Part shown: positions 23,791-30,840 of the stretch, piece after piece
How the letters are laid out: each line of letters starts with the position of its first letter
How positions within the stretch are numbered: position 1 is the first letter of the stretch
Assembly: GCF_024623455.1 (NCBI RefSeq)
Contig: NZ_JANIPJ010000015.1
Coordinates: forward strand, 144,766-208,765
Source of the DNA: Paenibacillus soyae
GTDB taxonomy: Bacteria > Bacillota > Bacilli > Paenibacillales > Paenibacillaceae
Direction of reading: 5' to 3'
DNA length: 64,000 bases
Notes under the pieces: generated by a model
The model's database searches: none
Told to the model about the DNA's origin: nothing
Seen by the model: only the letters and a program-made list of their open reading frames with translations
Program-made: the position numbers and the translations under genes

Positions 23791-25950
23791 ATGAAAGCAT
23801 TGGTGCTGGCGGAGAAGCCAAGCGTAGCCAAAGAAATCGCCCGAGTGCTGGGCTGCACGAACAAGCAAAAAAGCTATATAGAAGGACCGAACTATGTCGT
23901 TACCTGGGCGCTCGGCCACTTGGTCACCTTGTCGGAGCCGGAGGATTACGACGCCAAATATCGGACCTGGAACCTGGAGGATCTGCCGCTGCTGCCGGAC
24001 AAGATGAGCTTGAAGGTGATGAAGGAAACCTCGCACCAGTTCAAGGCGGTCGCGCAATTATGCAAACGGAACGATATCGGGGAGCTGATCATCGCGACGG
24101 ACGCGGGACGCGAAGGGGAGCTGGTCGCTAGATGGATTATGGAGCTGGTTCATTGGCGCAAGCCGTTCAAGCGGCTATGGATTTCGTCGCAGACGGACGG
24201 CGCGATCAAGGAAGGATTCAAGCGGCTTAGACCCGGCAAAGAATACGACGCGCTGTACGCTTCGGCCGTCTGCCGCGCGGAAGCCGATTGGCTGATCGGC
24301 CTCAACATGACGAGGGCGCTCACGAGCAAATACAACGCGCAGCTCGCAGCCGGACGCGTACAAACGCCGACGCTTGCCATGCTTATGGAGCGAGAGCGCG
24401 AAATCGCGGAGTTCCAATCTAAGCCTTATTGGACGGTAACGGCGAATTTCGGCGCCTTCCAAGGATTATGGCGGCAGAAGGACGACCATGACGGCCGGAT
24501 ATGGGATCGCGCGGAGGCGGAAGCGATAGCCGATAGAGCGGCGAAGGCGGGCACGTCCAAGGTCGTTGGCTTACGCACGTCCGAACGGTCGGAGCCGCAC
24601 CCTCATGCTTATGACCTGACGGAGCTGCAGAGGGACGCGAACCGGAAGCTCGGCTTCTCGGCGAAGCAAACCTCGAACGTGCTGCAGAAGCTGTACGAGG
24701 CTCATAAGCTCGTCACGTATCCGCGGACGGATTCCCGTTACTTGTCCAGCGACATGGTGCCGACTTTGAAGGGCAGGCTCGAGAGCGTGGCGGTAGGTCC
24801 GTACGCTCCGCTGGCGCGCAAGCTGCTTCGCGCGCCGCTGCAAGTGACGAAGCGGATCGTCGACGACAGCAAAGTAACGGACCATCATGCCATTATCCCG
24901 ACGGAGCAGTTCGTCAATCTCGGCGCCTTGAGCAACGATGAGAGAAGACTGTACGATCTCATCGTCCGCAGGTTTATCGCCTTGTTCTACGGTCCGTACC
25001 GATACGACGAGACGAGCGTCGTGCTCGAGGCCGGCGGGGAACGCTTCTACGCAAAAGGCAAAACCGAAAAAGACGCGGGCTGGAAGGAAGTATACCAAGG
25101 CGGCAATTCCGCTTACGATGACGATGAGGAAGAAGAGGACGGAGCCAGCCGGTCGACGGAGCAGAAGCAGCCTTCGCAGCTGCTGCCTGCGTTGTCGTCC
25201 GGGCAGGCGGTTTGCTTGAAGAGCGCCGCGCCGAAGGAGCTTCGGACGCTGCCTCCCACGCGATACACGGAGGCGTCGCTGCTGACGCGCATGGAGAAGC
25301 ATGGACTCGGGACGCCGGCGACCCGGGCGGATATTATAGAGAAGCTGCTGTCGACGGATACGATCGAGCGGGTGCGCAGCTCGCTTGTTCCGACGGGCAA
25401 GGGCAAGCAGCTGCTGGACCTCGTCGTGGACGATCTCCGGAGCCCCGAGCTGACCGCGCGCTGGGAAAGCGACTTGGAACGCATCGCCAAGGGCCAGGCC
25501 GATCCTGCCGCATTCATGAAGGGCATTAGGGAGCAAGCGAAGAAGTGGATCGCGCAGGTCAAGCAGGAGACGAAGGACTATAAGCCCCATAACGAGACCA
25601 ACTCCAGCTGTCCCGAATGCGGGAAACGACTGCTCGAGGTGAAAGGGAAGCGCGGGAAATCGCTCATGTGTCCCGACCGGGAGTGCGGGTATCGCCGCAA
25701 CACGGACCCGATTCTGCTGAACAAACGCTGCCCGCAATGCCATAAGAAGATGGAGATGCATGACGGCAAAGCCGGCAAATACGCGCAGTGCCGCCCGTGC
25801 AACGTCATCGAAATGCTCGGCGACAAAGACGGAGGCCGCATGAACCGCAGGGAGCAGCAGAAGCTCATTCAACAGTTCAGCGACAGCGCGCCCCTTACGA
25901 ACAGCCTGGCTGATAAGCTGAAGGCGGCGCTCGAGAAGAAGCCGGATTAA
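23791..25950 (+). CDS. topB: DNA topoisomerase III
   Basis: Type IA topoisomerase of 719 residues. N-terminal Toprim domain with the catalytic glutamate near residue 8 (LAEKPS) and DAGREGE at 104-110; active-site tyrosine Y310 in TYPRTDSRYLS; C-terminal Zn-ribbon-like cysteines (CPECGKRLL, CPDRECGYRR, CPQCHKKM, CRPC) from about residue 605. It relaxes and decatenates DNA through a single-strand break. An acidic low-complexity stretch (DDDEEEED, about 445) is inserted before LPALSSGQ. Start: ATG at 23791 with GGGAGAGG upstream, giving the expected MKALVLAEKPSVA start. No operon partners; no clear terminator before the next gene. Confidence 0.95.
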   Translation: MKALVLAEKPSVAKEIARVLGCTNKQKSYIEGPNYVVTWALGHLVTLSEPEDYDAKYRTWNLEDLPLLPDKMSLKVMKETSHQFKAVAQLCKRNDIGELIIATDAGREGELVARWIMELVHWRKPFKRLWISSQTDGAIKEGFKRLRPGKEYDALYASAVCRAEADWLIGLNMTRALTSKYNAQLAAGRVQTPTLAMLMEREREIAEFQSKPYWTVTANFGAFQGLWRQKDDHDGRIWDRAEAEAIADRAAKAGTSKVVGLRTSERSEPHPHAYDLTELQRDANRKLGFSAKQTSNVLQKLYEAHKLVTYPRTDSRYLSSDMVPTLKGRLESVAVGPYAPLARKLLRAPLQVTKRIVDDSKVTDHHAIIPTEQFVNLGALSNDERRLYDLIVRRFIALFYGPYRYDETSVVLEAGGERFYAKGKTEKDAGWKEVYQGGNSAYDDDEEEEDGASRSTEQKQPSQLLPALSSGQAVCLKSAAPKELRTLPPTRYTEASLLTRMEKHGLGTPATRADIIEKLLSTDTIERVRSSLVPTGKGKQLLDLVVDDLRSPELTARWESDLERIAKGQADPAAFMKGIREQAKKWIAQVKQETKDYKPHNETNSSCPECGKRLLEVKGKRGKSLMCPDRECGYRRNTDPILLNKRCPQCHKKMEMHDGKAGKYAQCRPCNVIEMLGDKDGGRMNRREQQKLIQQFSDSAPLTNSLADKLKAALEKKPD

Positions 25951-26047
25951 TTATCTTTCATCTATCCACCCGTCAATCATCCAAGAGCCAAGGCTCCCCG
26001 CGCCATATGCTATAGGGAGAAGGCGACTGGAAAGGAGTTGGATAGCA

Positions 26048-26719
26048 GTGGCTGATCATGCAGGAAGGCAGCTGGCCAGCAAATGGGCCAAGACGGAAGC
26101 GCTCCTCTCTCATCCCGCGCTGGCAGATCATGTTCCGGAGACAAACCGCTACTCCCCGGCGCAGCTGCGCCGAATGCTCGATGTGCATAGCTTTGTCGTG
26201 ATCAAACCGGTTGTCGGTTCGGGCGGCAGCGGCGTGATCAAAGTAACGAAATCGGAAGGCGGCTTCGCCTATACCCACCGCGAGACTACGAAGCGATTCA
26301 CTAGCTTCGGCGGCTTGGTGAACTCGCTCCGAGGCCGGACGGCGAGACGGAGATATTTGATCCAGAAAGGAATACGCTTGGCGGAAGTGAACGGGCGACC
26401 GATCGATTACCGGGTGAAATACGTGAAGTCGTTCCGGGGATGGGAATATCGGGCGCTTGTCGGCAGGATTGCCAGACGCGGATTATTCGTGACCAACCTC
26501 AGCCAGGGAGGAGATATGGTGCTGGCGGGAGAAGGAATAAGAGCGTCTCTCGGTCCGTCCTCCGTGAAAGAAAAGAAACGGAAAATGAGAGAGTTGACAG
26601 TGATTGCAACAAGAGTGCTAGAGCAGAGATACCCCGGCATTTCGCAGCTCGGGTTCGATTACGGTATCGACCAACAAGGGAAAATCTGGATTTTCGAAGT
26701 GAATACGCGTCCGCATTGA
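26048..26719 (+). CDS. YheC/YheD-type ATP-grasp protein (spore coat-associated family)
   Basis: Protein of 223 residues covering an ATP-grasp fold: FVVIKPVVGSGGSGV (phosphate-binding loop, about 49-63), a central RYLIQKGI with DYRVKYVK, and the metal-binding end FDYGIDQQGKIWIFEVNTRP. This matches the YheC/YheD family, named for spore coat-associated proteins in Bacillus, although these 223-residue versions are shorter. It may ligate an amino acid or peptide; the substrate is not known. GTG start at 26048 with AAGGAG 10 bases upstream. The hairpin at 26735-26806 ends the transcript. Confidence 0.8.
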   Translation: MADHAGRQLASKWAKTEALLSHPALADHVPETNRYSPAQLRRMLDVHSFVVIKPVVGSGGSGVIKVTKSEGGFAYTHRETTKRFTSFGGLVNSLRGRTARRRYLIQKGIRLAEVNGRPIDYRVKYVKSFRGWEYRALVGRIARRGLFVTNLSQGGDMVLAGEGIRASLGPSSVKEKKRKMRELTVIATRVLEQRYPGISQLGFDYGIDQQGKIWIFEVNTRPH

Positions 26720-26734
26720 TGTGGCGGCGCAATG

Positions 26735-26806
26735 AAGAAGCCTCAATCAGGCAGCTGATCGCACCCTAGCTGGGTCGTCGTTCAGATTGGCCGGAGGCTT
26801 CTTTTT
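26735..26806 (+). terminator. Rho-independent terminator after the YheC/D gene
   Basis: AGAAGCCTC (26736-26744) pairs with GAGGCTTCTT (26794-26803), with a structured loop containing further short pairings, followed by TTTTT. Confidence 0.75.
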
Positions 26807-26879
26807 CTGTGATATATTTCGTTAATAGTTTTATAGATTGTCATTAAAGTTTTTTATGGAAACAAACATATTGGCAGGA

Positions 26880-26977
26880 TGTGGATAAACCTATCCACAT
26901 TATCCCTCCGATATTTTCCGTATATTTCCGTTTTATGCACATCCCGTTCACAAGGTATCCACAGCAGGTTGTGCACA
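26880..26977. promoter_or_regulatory. Cluster of five DnaA boxes upstream of sda
   Basis: Two perfect DnaA boxes (TTATNCACA): minus-strand TTATCCACA at 26880-26888 and plus-strand TTATGCACA at 26933-26941. Three more have a single mismatch: CTATCCACA (26891-26899), GTATCCACA (26955-26963) and TTGTGCACA (26969-26977). The array lies immediately upstream of the sda promoter. In Bacillus subtilis DnaA is known to control sda directly. Confidence 0.85.
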
Positions 26978-26987
26978 GAGGGGGTTA

Positions 26988-27017
26988 TTGTATCGGTTCT
27001 AAACCGCGTGCTACACT
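26988..27017 (+). promoter_or_regulatory. Predicted sda promoter
   Basis: TTGTAT (26988-26993) and TACACT (27012-27017) with an 18-base spacer, directly downstream of the DnaA box cluster. The 88-base leader to the start codon shows no obvious structure. Confidence 0.5.
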
Positions 27018-27105
27018 AAAAACTGTAAATCAGGGCATAGAAAATTGTCGGAAGTTTGCGAGAGAAGCCGTGATTTATCAAAAAAGTTTAAGAGGAGGGA
27101 TTATG

Positions 27106-27249
27106 ATGGACCAATTGACGGACGAACTGCTCGTGGATACGTATTACGCGGCTGTCGAATACAAGCTGGAGCCGGATTTTATCCGAATGCTGGCGGACGA
27201 GATGAAGCGCAGAGGCGTGGAACTAGCTTCGCAGAAGCATACAGCATAA
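27106..27249 (+). CDS. sda: Sporulation histidine kinase inhibitor Sda
   Basis: Protein of 47 residues (LTDELLVDTYYAAVEYKLEP, then DFIRMLADEMKRRGVEL) with the two-helix hairpin pattern of Sda: L-x-DELL, an aromatic/Ala helix face, DFI and the ExKRR end. Sda binds the dimerisation domain of sporulation kinase KinA and blocks phosphorelay entry when replication is perturbed or new. AGGAGG lies 7 bases before the ATG at 27106; the ATG at 27103 is too close. A DnaA box cluster and a promoter precede the gene. Too small for many gene finders. Confidence 0.85.
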   Translation: MDQLTDELLVDTYYAAVEYKLEPDFIRMLADEMKRRGVELASQKHTA

Positions 27250-27254
27250 TTCCT

Positions 27255-27506
27255 CTAACCGCCTTCCCATTGTGCGAGACAGACTTCACTTGATTGATCA
27301 CAGGCTGCGCAGTAGAAGACGTGACAGCATACAGCCTCTAATTGTATAGATGATGCGGTAATAGAAGGCGTCTGGCTGGTAAGCGGCTCGTACGGTTCGT
27401 ACGGTCCCGTCCAATCGGACGAGCGGCCGTAATCCGACAGATCGCCCCCGCAGGCAGAGCAAGATTGATGATAAGAGGCAAGTCCGTTGCATAACGGGCA
27501 AAGCAT
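27255..27506 (-). CDS. Small multi-cysteine zinc-ribbon-like protein
   Basis: Protein of 83 residues with cysteine pairs CPLCN, CSACGGD, a central CC and CAACD plus a late single cysteine; two CxxC knuckles at the N-terminus and one at the C-terminus suggest one or two bound zinc ions. The middle is Pro/Tyr/Ser-rich (YEPYEPLTSQTPS). GGAGGG precedes the ATG by 8 bases. It lies 69 bases downstream of the YumC-type reductase gene on the same strand and may be co-transcribed. Function unknown; its 3' end is 5 bases from the convergent sda stop. Confidence 0.7.
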   Translation of the reverse strand: MLCPLCNGLASYHQSCSACGGDLSDYGRSSDWTGPYEPYEPLTSQTPSITASSIQLEAVCCHVFYCAACDQSSEVCLAQWEGG

Positions 27507-27575
27507 AAGGGTATCCCTCCCGGCCGTGGTTATCAGACGCGGTTAGGTTACCCTTCGGAATGGCTTCCCATTCCA

Positions 27576-28577
27576 TTACAGCTTCATATTGCTGCTATGC
27601 CCAGGCGACAGCTTGGCGCTTGGATCGATATAAACCTTGGCGTTGTTAACGGCCGTAGGCGCTTCGCCGAAGCCGACCGCGATCAGCTTCAGCTTGCCGG
27701 GGTACGTCGTAATATCGCCGGCGGCGAATATGCCGGGAATATTCGTCTCCATCCGCGTATCGACCGCAATCGATCCCCCTTGAATGTGAATTCCCCAGTC
27801 GGCTATAGGCCCCAATGAGGATACGAATCCGAAATTAACGATGACGGCATCTACTTCCAGAGCCGTCTCTTCTTTTGTTTTCACATCGGTCAACGTGACC
27901 TTCGCGATGTCCTGGTCACCGTGCAAAGCGGTTATCTCCGTAGGCGTGATCACTTTCACGCTAGACTTCATTAAATTCTCGACGCTGTGCTCATGGGCGC
28001 GGAATTTGTCTCTCCTATGAATCAACGTAACGCTCTTCGCGATCGGCTCCAGCATAAGAGACCAATCCACGGCGGAATCGCCGCCGCCGCTGACGAGCAC
28101 TCGCCGGTCTTTGAAGCGCTGCAGGTCTCCTACGAAATAATGAAGATTCCGGCCTTCGAAGCGCGCCGCTTCCGGAAGCTCCAGACGACGGGGCTCGAAC
28201 GCTCCGACCCCCGCGGTTATAATGACGGCTTTGGCGTAATGGGTTCGTTTATCCGTGACGACTTCGAACAGTCTTTCGTCTCGTTTGACGACGCCAACGA
28301 CTTTCTCCTCCAAACATATTTCCGGTTTAAACAAGTTAATCTGTTCTTTGAGCCGGTCTACCAGCTCCTGAGCCGTTACTTTGGGGAAGCCGGCTACATC
28401 ATAAATGTACTTCTCCGGATAAAGCGCCGCGAGCTGACCTCCCAGAGCAGGCATGCTTTCGATAATTTTGACGGTTGCCTGGCGCATGCCTCCATAGAAG
28501 GCGGCGAACATACCGGCCGGGCCGCCGCCGATGATGGCGATATCGACGGTTTCAATCGATGGTTGAATGTTTGTCAC
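27576..28577 (-). CDS. Ferredoxin/flavodoxin-NADP+ reductase, YumC (thioredoxin reductase-like) type
   Basis: Protein of 333 residues. FAD motif IIGGGPAGMFAAFYGGMR (about 15-32), LPALGGQL-like block (MPALGGQLAALYPEKYIYDV), NADPH motif VSGGGDSAVDWS (about 163-174) and FAD end motif GIFAAGDITTYPGKLKLI. There is no CxxC redox pair, so it is not a thioredoxin reductase; this is the YumC/TrxR-like FNR group that moves electrons between NADPH and ferredoxin or flavodoxin. Start: GTG at 28577 with GGGAGG 9 bases upstream; the ATG at 28616 lies before that site. Confidence 0.9.
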   Translation of the reverse strand: MTNIQPSIETVDIAIIGGGPAGMFAAFYGGMRQATVKIIESMPALGGQLAALYPEKYIYDVAGFPKVTAQELVDRLKEQINLFKPEICLEEKVVGVVKRDERLFEVVTDKRTHYAKAVIITAGVGAFEPRRLELPEAARFEGRNLHYFVGDLQRFKDRRVLVSGGGDSAVDWSLMLEPIAKSVTLIHRRDKFRAHEHSVENLMKSSVKVITPTEITALHGDQDIAKVTLTDVKTKEETALEVDAVIVNFGFVSSLGPIADWGIHIQGGSIAVDTRMETNIPGIFAAGDITTYPGKLKLIAVGFGEAPTAVNNAKVYIDPSAKLSPGHSSNMKL

Positions 28578-28863
28578 GAAGTGCACCTCCCGCTTAAATG
28601 CCTTTACGGTTTCCATTATAAACTTTAGGCAATTCGGATGGAAATATTTTAATTGTGCAGGACTCTAAAGTTTTTCGTATAAATTACCCTTGAACTTTTT
28701 ATGAAAAGTCTGTAATATGTCTGATGTATATAATAGAAAATTGCATTTCGAAGATTATGGCGAAAGCTGTCAATTTGTCTCGAAACGCGGTCACGCTGCA
28801 TATCGTGATAATAATACTTATTCAAGCGCAAACTCTTAGTAAAACATTAATTTATGACTCGGT

Positions 28864-28881
28864 TTGTGTAATTTTTCACAA
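28864..28881. promoter_or_regulatory. Rex-like operator upstream of the NDH-2 gene
   Basis: TTGTGTAATTTTTCACAA is an 18-bp dyad differing from the Rex consensus TTGTGAA-N4-TTCACAA at one position. Rex is the NADH/NAD+-sensing repressor of Gram-positive bacteria, and NDH-2 is an established Rex target in Bacillus subtilis. The site is about 140 bases before the ndh start, in a 441-base intergenic region that otherwise shows only AT-rich sequence with promoter-like hexamers. Confidence 0.65.
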
Positions 28882-29018
28882 GGCTGTCGCGAGATTGCCC
28901 GCACAGCGTTAGAGCAGCAGCTGTACGATTATGTTTGTTATGCGAACCCGCCAGGCGGCGGGGCTTTTCATATCGCCAAATCAAAAACAGAAAAATCAGG
29001 AATGGATGGGATCCTACG

Positions 29019-30212
29019 ATGAGCAACATACCGAAAATTGTTATCCTCGGCGCCGGCTACGGCGGCGTTCTGACGGCGCTCCGCCTTCAGAAAGAACTGA
29101 ATTATAACGAAGCGGACGTAACGCTGGTGAACAAGCATGACTATCACTACATTACGACGCATCTTCATATGCCTGCGGCAGGCACGGACAATCCGGAAAA
29201 TGCCCGCGTCAGCATCTCCAAGCTGATCGACGAATTCAAAATCGATTTCGTTAAATCGACGGTCGTTCAAATCCGTCCGCAAGACAAGAAAGTTATTCTC
29301 GAAGACGGCACCTTGTCTTACGATTACCTGGTAATCGGCCTTGGCGGCGAGCCGGAAACATTCGGCATTCCTGGTCTGGCCGAGCACGCGATGAACATTC
29401 GCAGCATCAACTCCGTTCGCCTGATCCGCGAGCATATCGAATATCAATTCGCACGCTTCAAACGCGAGCCGCACCGTACCGACTACCTGACATTCATCGT
29501 AGGCGGCGCGGGCTTCACGGGCATTGAGTTCGTGGGCGAGCTGTCCGACCGCATTCCTGAGCTGTGCAAGCAATTCGACGTGGATCCTTCCCTCGTGAAG
29601 ATCTACAACATCGAAGCGGCTCCAACGGCGCTTCCGGGCTTCGATCCGGAGCTCGTTCAGTACGGCATGGACGTGCTGACGAAGAAAGGCGTAACGTTCC
29701 GCATCGGTACCGCGATCAAGGAATGCACGCCTGAAGGCGTAGTCGTCGGCGAAGGCGAAGAAATCAAATCCGCTACGGTCATCTGGACCGGCGGTATCCG
29801 CGGCAACCGCTTGATCGAAGAAGCGGGCTTCGAAACGATGCGCGGACGCGTGAAGGTTGACGAGTTCCTGCGCTGCCCTGGCAGCGAGAACATCTACATC
29901 GTCGGCGACAACTCGCTGATGTTCAATCCGGAAGGCCGTCCATACCCGCCGACTGCGCAAATCGCGATGCAGCAAGGCGTCGTATGCGCGCACAACCTGG
30001 TTGCTTCGATCCGCAACCAGCCGCTGAAGACGTTCGTGTTCTCGAACAAAGGCACCGTGGCGTCCCTCGGCAAAGGCGAAGCGATCGGCATCGCGTTCGG
30101 CAAGAAATACAAAGGCCGCGTAGCCGCTTGGCTGAAGAAGCTGATCGACCTTCGTTACCTGTTCATTATCGGCGGCATTCCGCTCGTATTGCGCAAAGGT
30201 AAATTCCTGTAA
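29019..30212 (+). CDS. ndh: Type II NADH dehydrogenase (NDH-2)
   Basis: Protein of 397 residues with FAD motif ILGAGYGG (about 8-15), NADH motif IVGGAGFTGIEFVGEL (about 162-177), the FAD contact YIVGDNS (about 292) and a C-terminal amphipathic/hydrophobic segment (LKKLIDLRYLFIIGGIPLVL) that anchors NDH-2 to the membrane. It oxidises NADH and reduces menaquinone without pumping protons. Start ATG at 29019 gives the usual MSNIPKIVILGAG; the ribosome site (GGATGGGATC) is mediocre. A Rex-like operator precedes it. A small gene follows with a one-base overlap. Confidence 0.92.
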   Translation: MSNIPKIVILGAGYGGVLTALRLQKELNYNEADVTLVNKHDYHYITTHLHMPAAGTDNPENARVSISKLIDEFKIDFVKSTVVQIRPQDKKVILEDGTLSYDYLVIGLGGEPETFGIPGLAEHAMNIRSINSVRLIREHIEYQFARFKREPHRTDYLTFIVGGAGFTGIEFVGELSDRIPELCKQFDVDPSLVKIYNIEAAPTALPGFDPELVQYGMDVLTKKGVTFRIGTAIKECTPEGVVVGEGEEIKSATVIWTGGIRGNRLIEEAGFETMRGRVKVDEFLRCPGSENIYIVGDNSLMFNPEGRPYPPTAQIAMQQGVVCAHNLVASIRNQPLKTFVFSNKGTVASLGKGEAIGIAFGKKYKGRVAAWLKKLIDLRYLFIIGGIPLVLRKGKFL

Positions 30213-30475
30213 TGAGACACTGCAGCGTACAAGTCCGCGGCTTGTTGACGAGAGACGAGCTTGATCGTTACAACGCCCTGATTGAAGTAGGCTCCTACCT
30301 GGAATCGCAGATGCGCCATGATCTGGCTTATCCGGTGCAGAAGGAGATCGACCTTCTCATTCAGCCTGCCATCGAGAGGCTGAAGGACAAGGGAAGGGCA
30401 AGAGACAGGGCGACCCAAGAATATTTGGAAGCGAAAGCGCAGGCTGCTGCAGAGTTAGACGAGGATGAAGAATAA
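30212..30475 (+). CDS. Hypothetical charged protein coupled to ndh
   Basis: Protein of 87 residues with no membrane segment: an N-terminal half with hydrophobic-heptad helices (LLTRDELDRYNALIEVGSYL) and a very charged, helical C-terminal half ending in EDEE. Its ATG overlaps the last base of the ndh stop (TAATG), so it is translationally coupled to ndh. I do not recognise a family. Because of the coupling it may regulate or stabilise NDH-2, but this is a guess. A strong terminator follows. Confidence 0.65.
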   Translation: MRHCSVQVRGLLTRDELDRYNALIEVGSYLESQMRHDLAYPVQKEIDLLIQPAIERLKDKGRARDRATQEYLEAKAQAAAELDEDEE

Positions 30476-30489
30476 CAATAGTAGGAATA

Positions 30490-30533
30490 AGCTTCCGCTG
30501 AACGACGATCGTCGTTCGGTGGAAGCTTTTTTT
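30490..30533 (+). terminator. Rho-independent terminator of the ndh operon
   Basis: AGCTTCC...GAACGACGA pairs with TCGTCGTTC...GGAAGCT, followed by seven T. Confidence 0.9.
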
Positions 30534-30580
30534 GTGTCCATGCGCGGTGATCCAAAGATAGGAATGTCCGCCCAATAAAC

Positions 30581-30630
30581 GGATAGTCCCTGCCCAACGA
30601 AAGGGCTAACGATCTGAAATAGCGGCGGTA
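30581..30630 (+). repeat. Intergenic motif, copy 1 (paired with 33208-33258)
   Basis: A ~50-base stretch starting GGATAGTCCC and ending GATCTGAAATAGCGGCGGTA. The matching stretch at 33208-33258 shares 9 of 10 bases at the left end and 18 of 20 at the right end, with a diverged middle. This copy lies 210 bases before the AraC-type regulator gene. The rest of the 365-base gap (30476-30840) holds the ndh terminator and no convincing gene. Confidence 0.5.
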
Positions 30631-30840
30631 TACAGCCTGTTCCTCGTGCTCTATGATGAACGATATTCAACCATTATGAACACCCGAATGTATTGAAGGA
30701 GCAGGCCTTGATGGTTATCAAGGTCTGTATTATCGTTCCTCCTAAAGAAATCACAAGCGCATCTGGAAAAAACGAAAAGGGAATGGGTGGCAGGAAAAGG
30801 AATTGTAAAGACAGACTTTCATAACGAGGGGGGAACGTTG

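Noticed and set aside
24571..25872. 433-codon minus-strand frame opposite topB
   Set aside because: Shadow frame with low-complexity Leu/Arg content and no domain.
30711..30824. 37-codon frame with a GAAGGAG site before the AraC-type regulator gene
   Set aside because: It could be a leader peptide, but composition is not convincing and the regulator has its own strong site; no evidence beyond the ribosome-site match.
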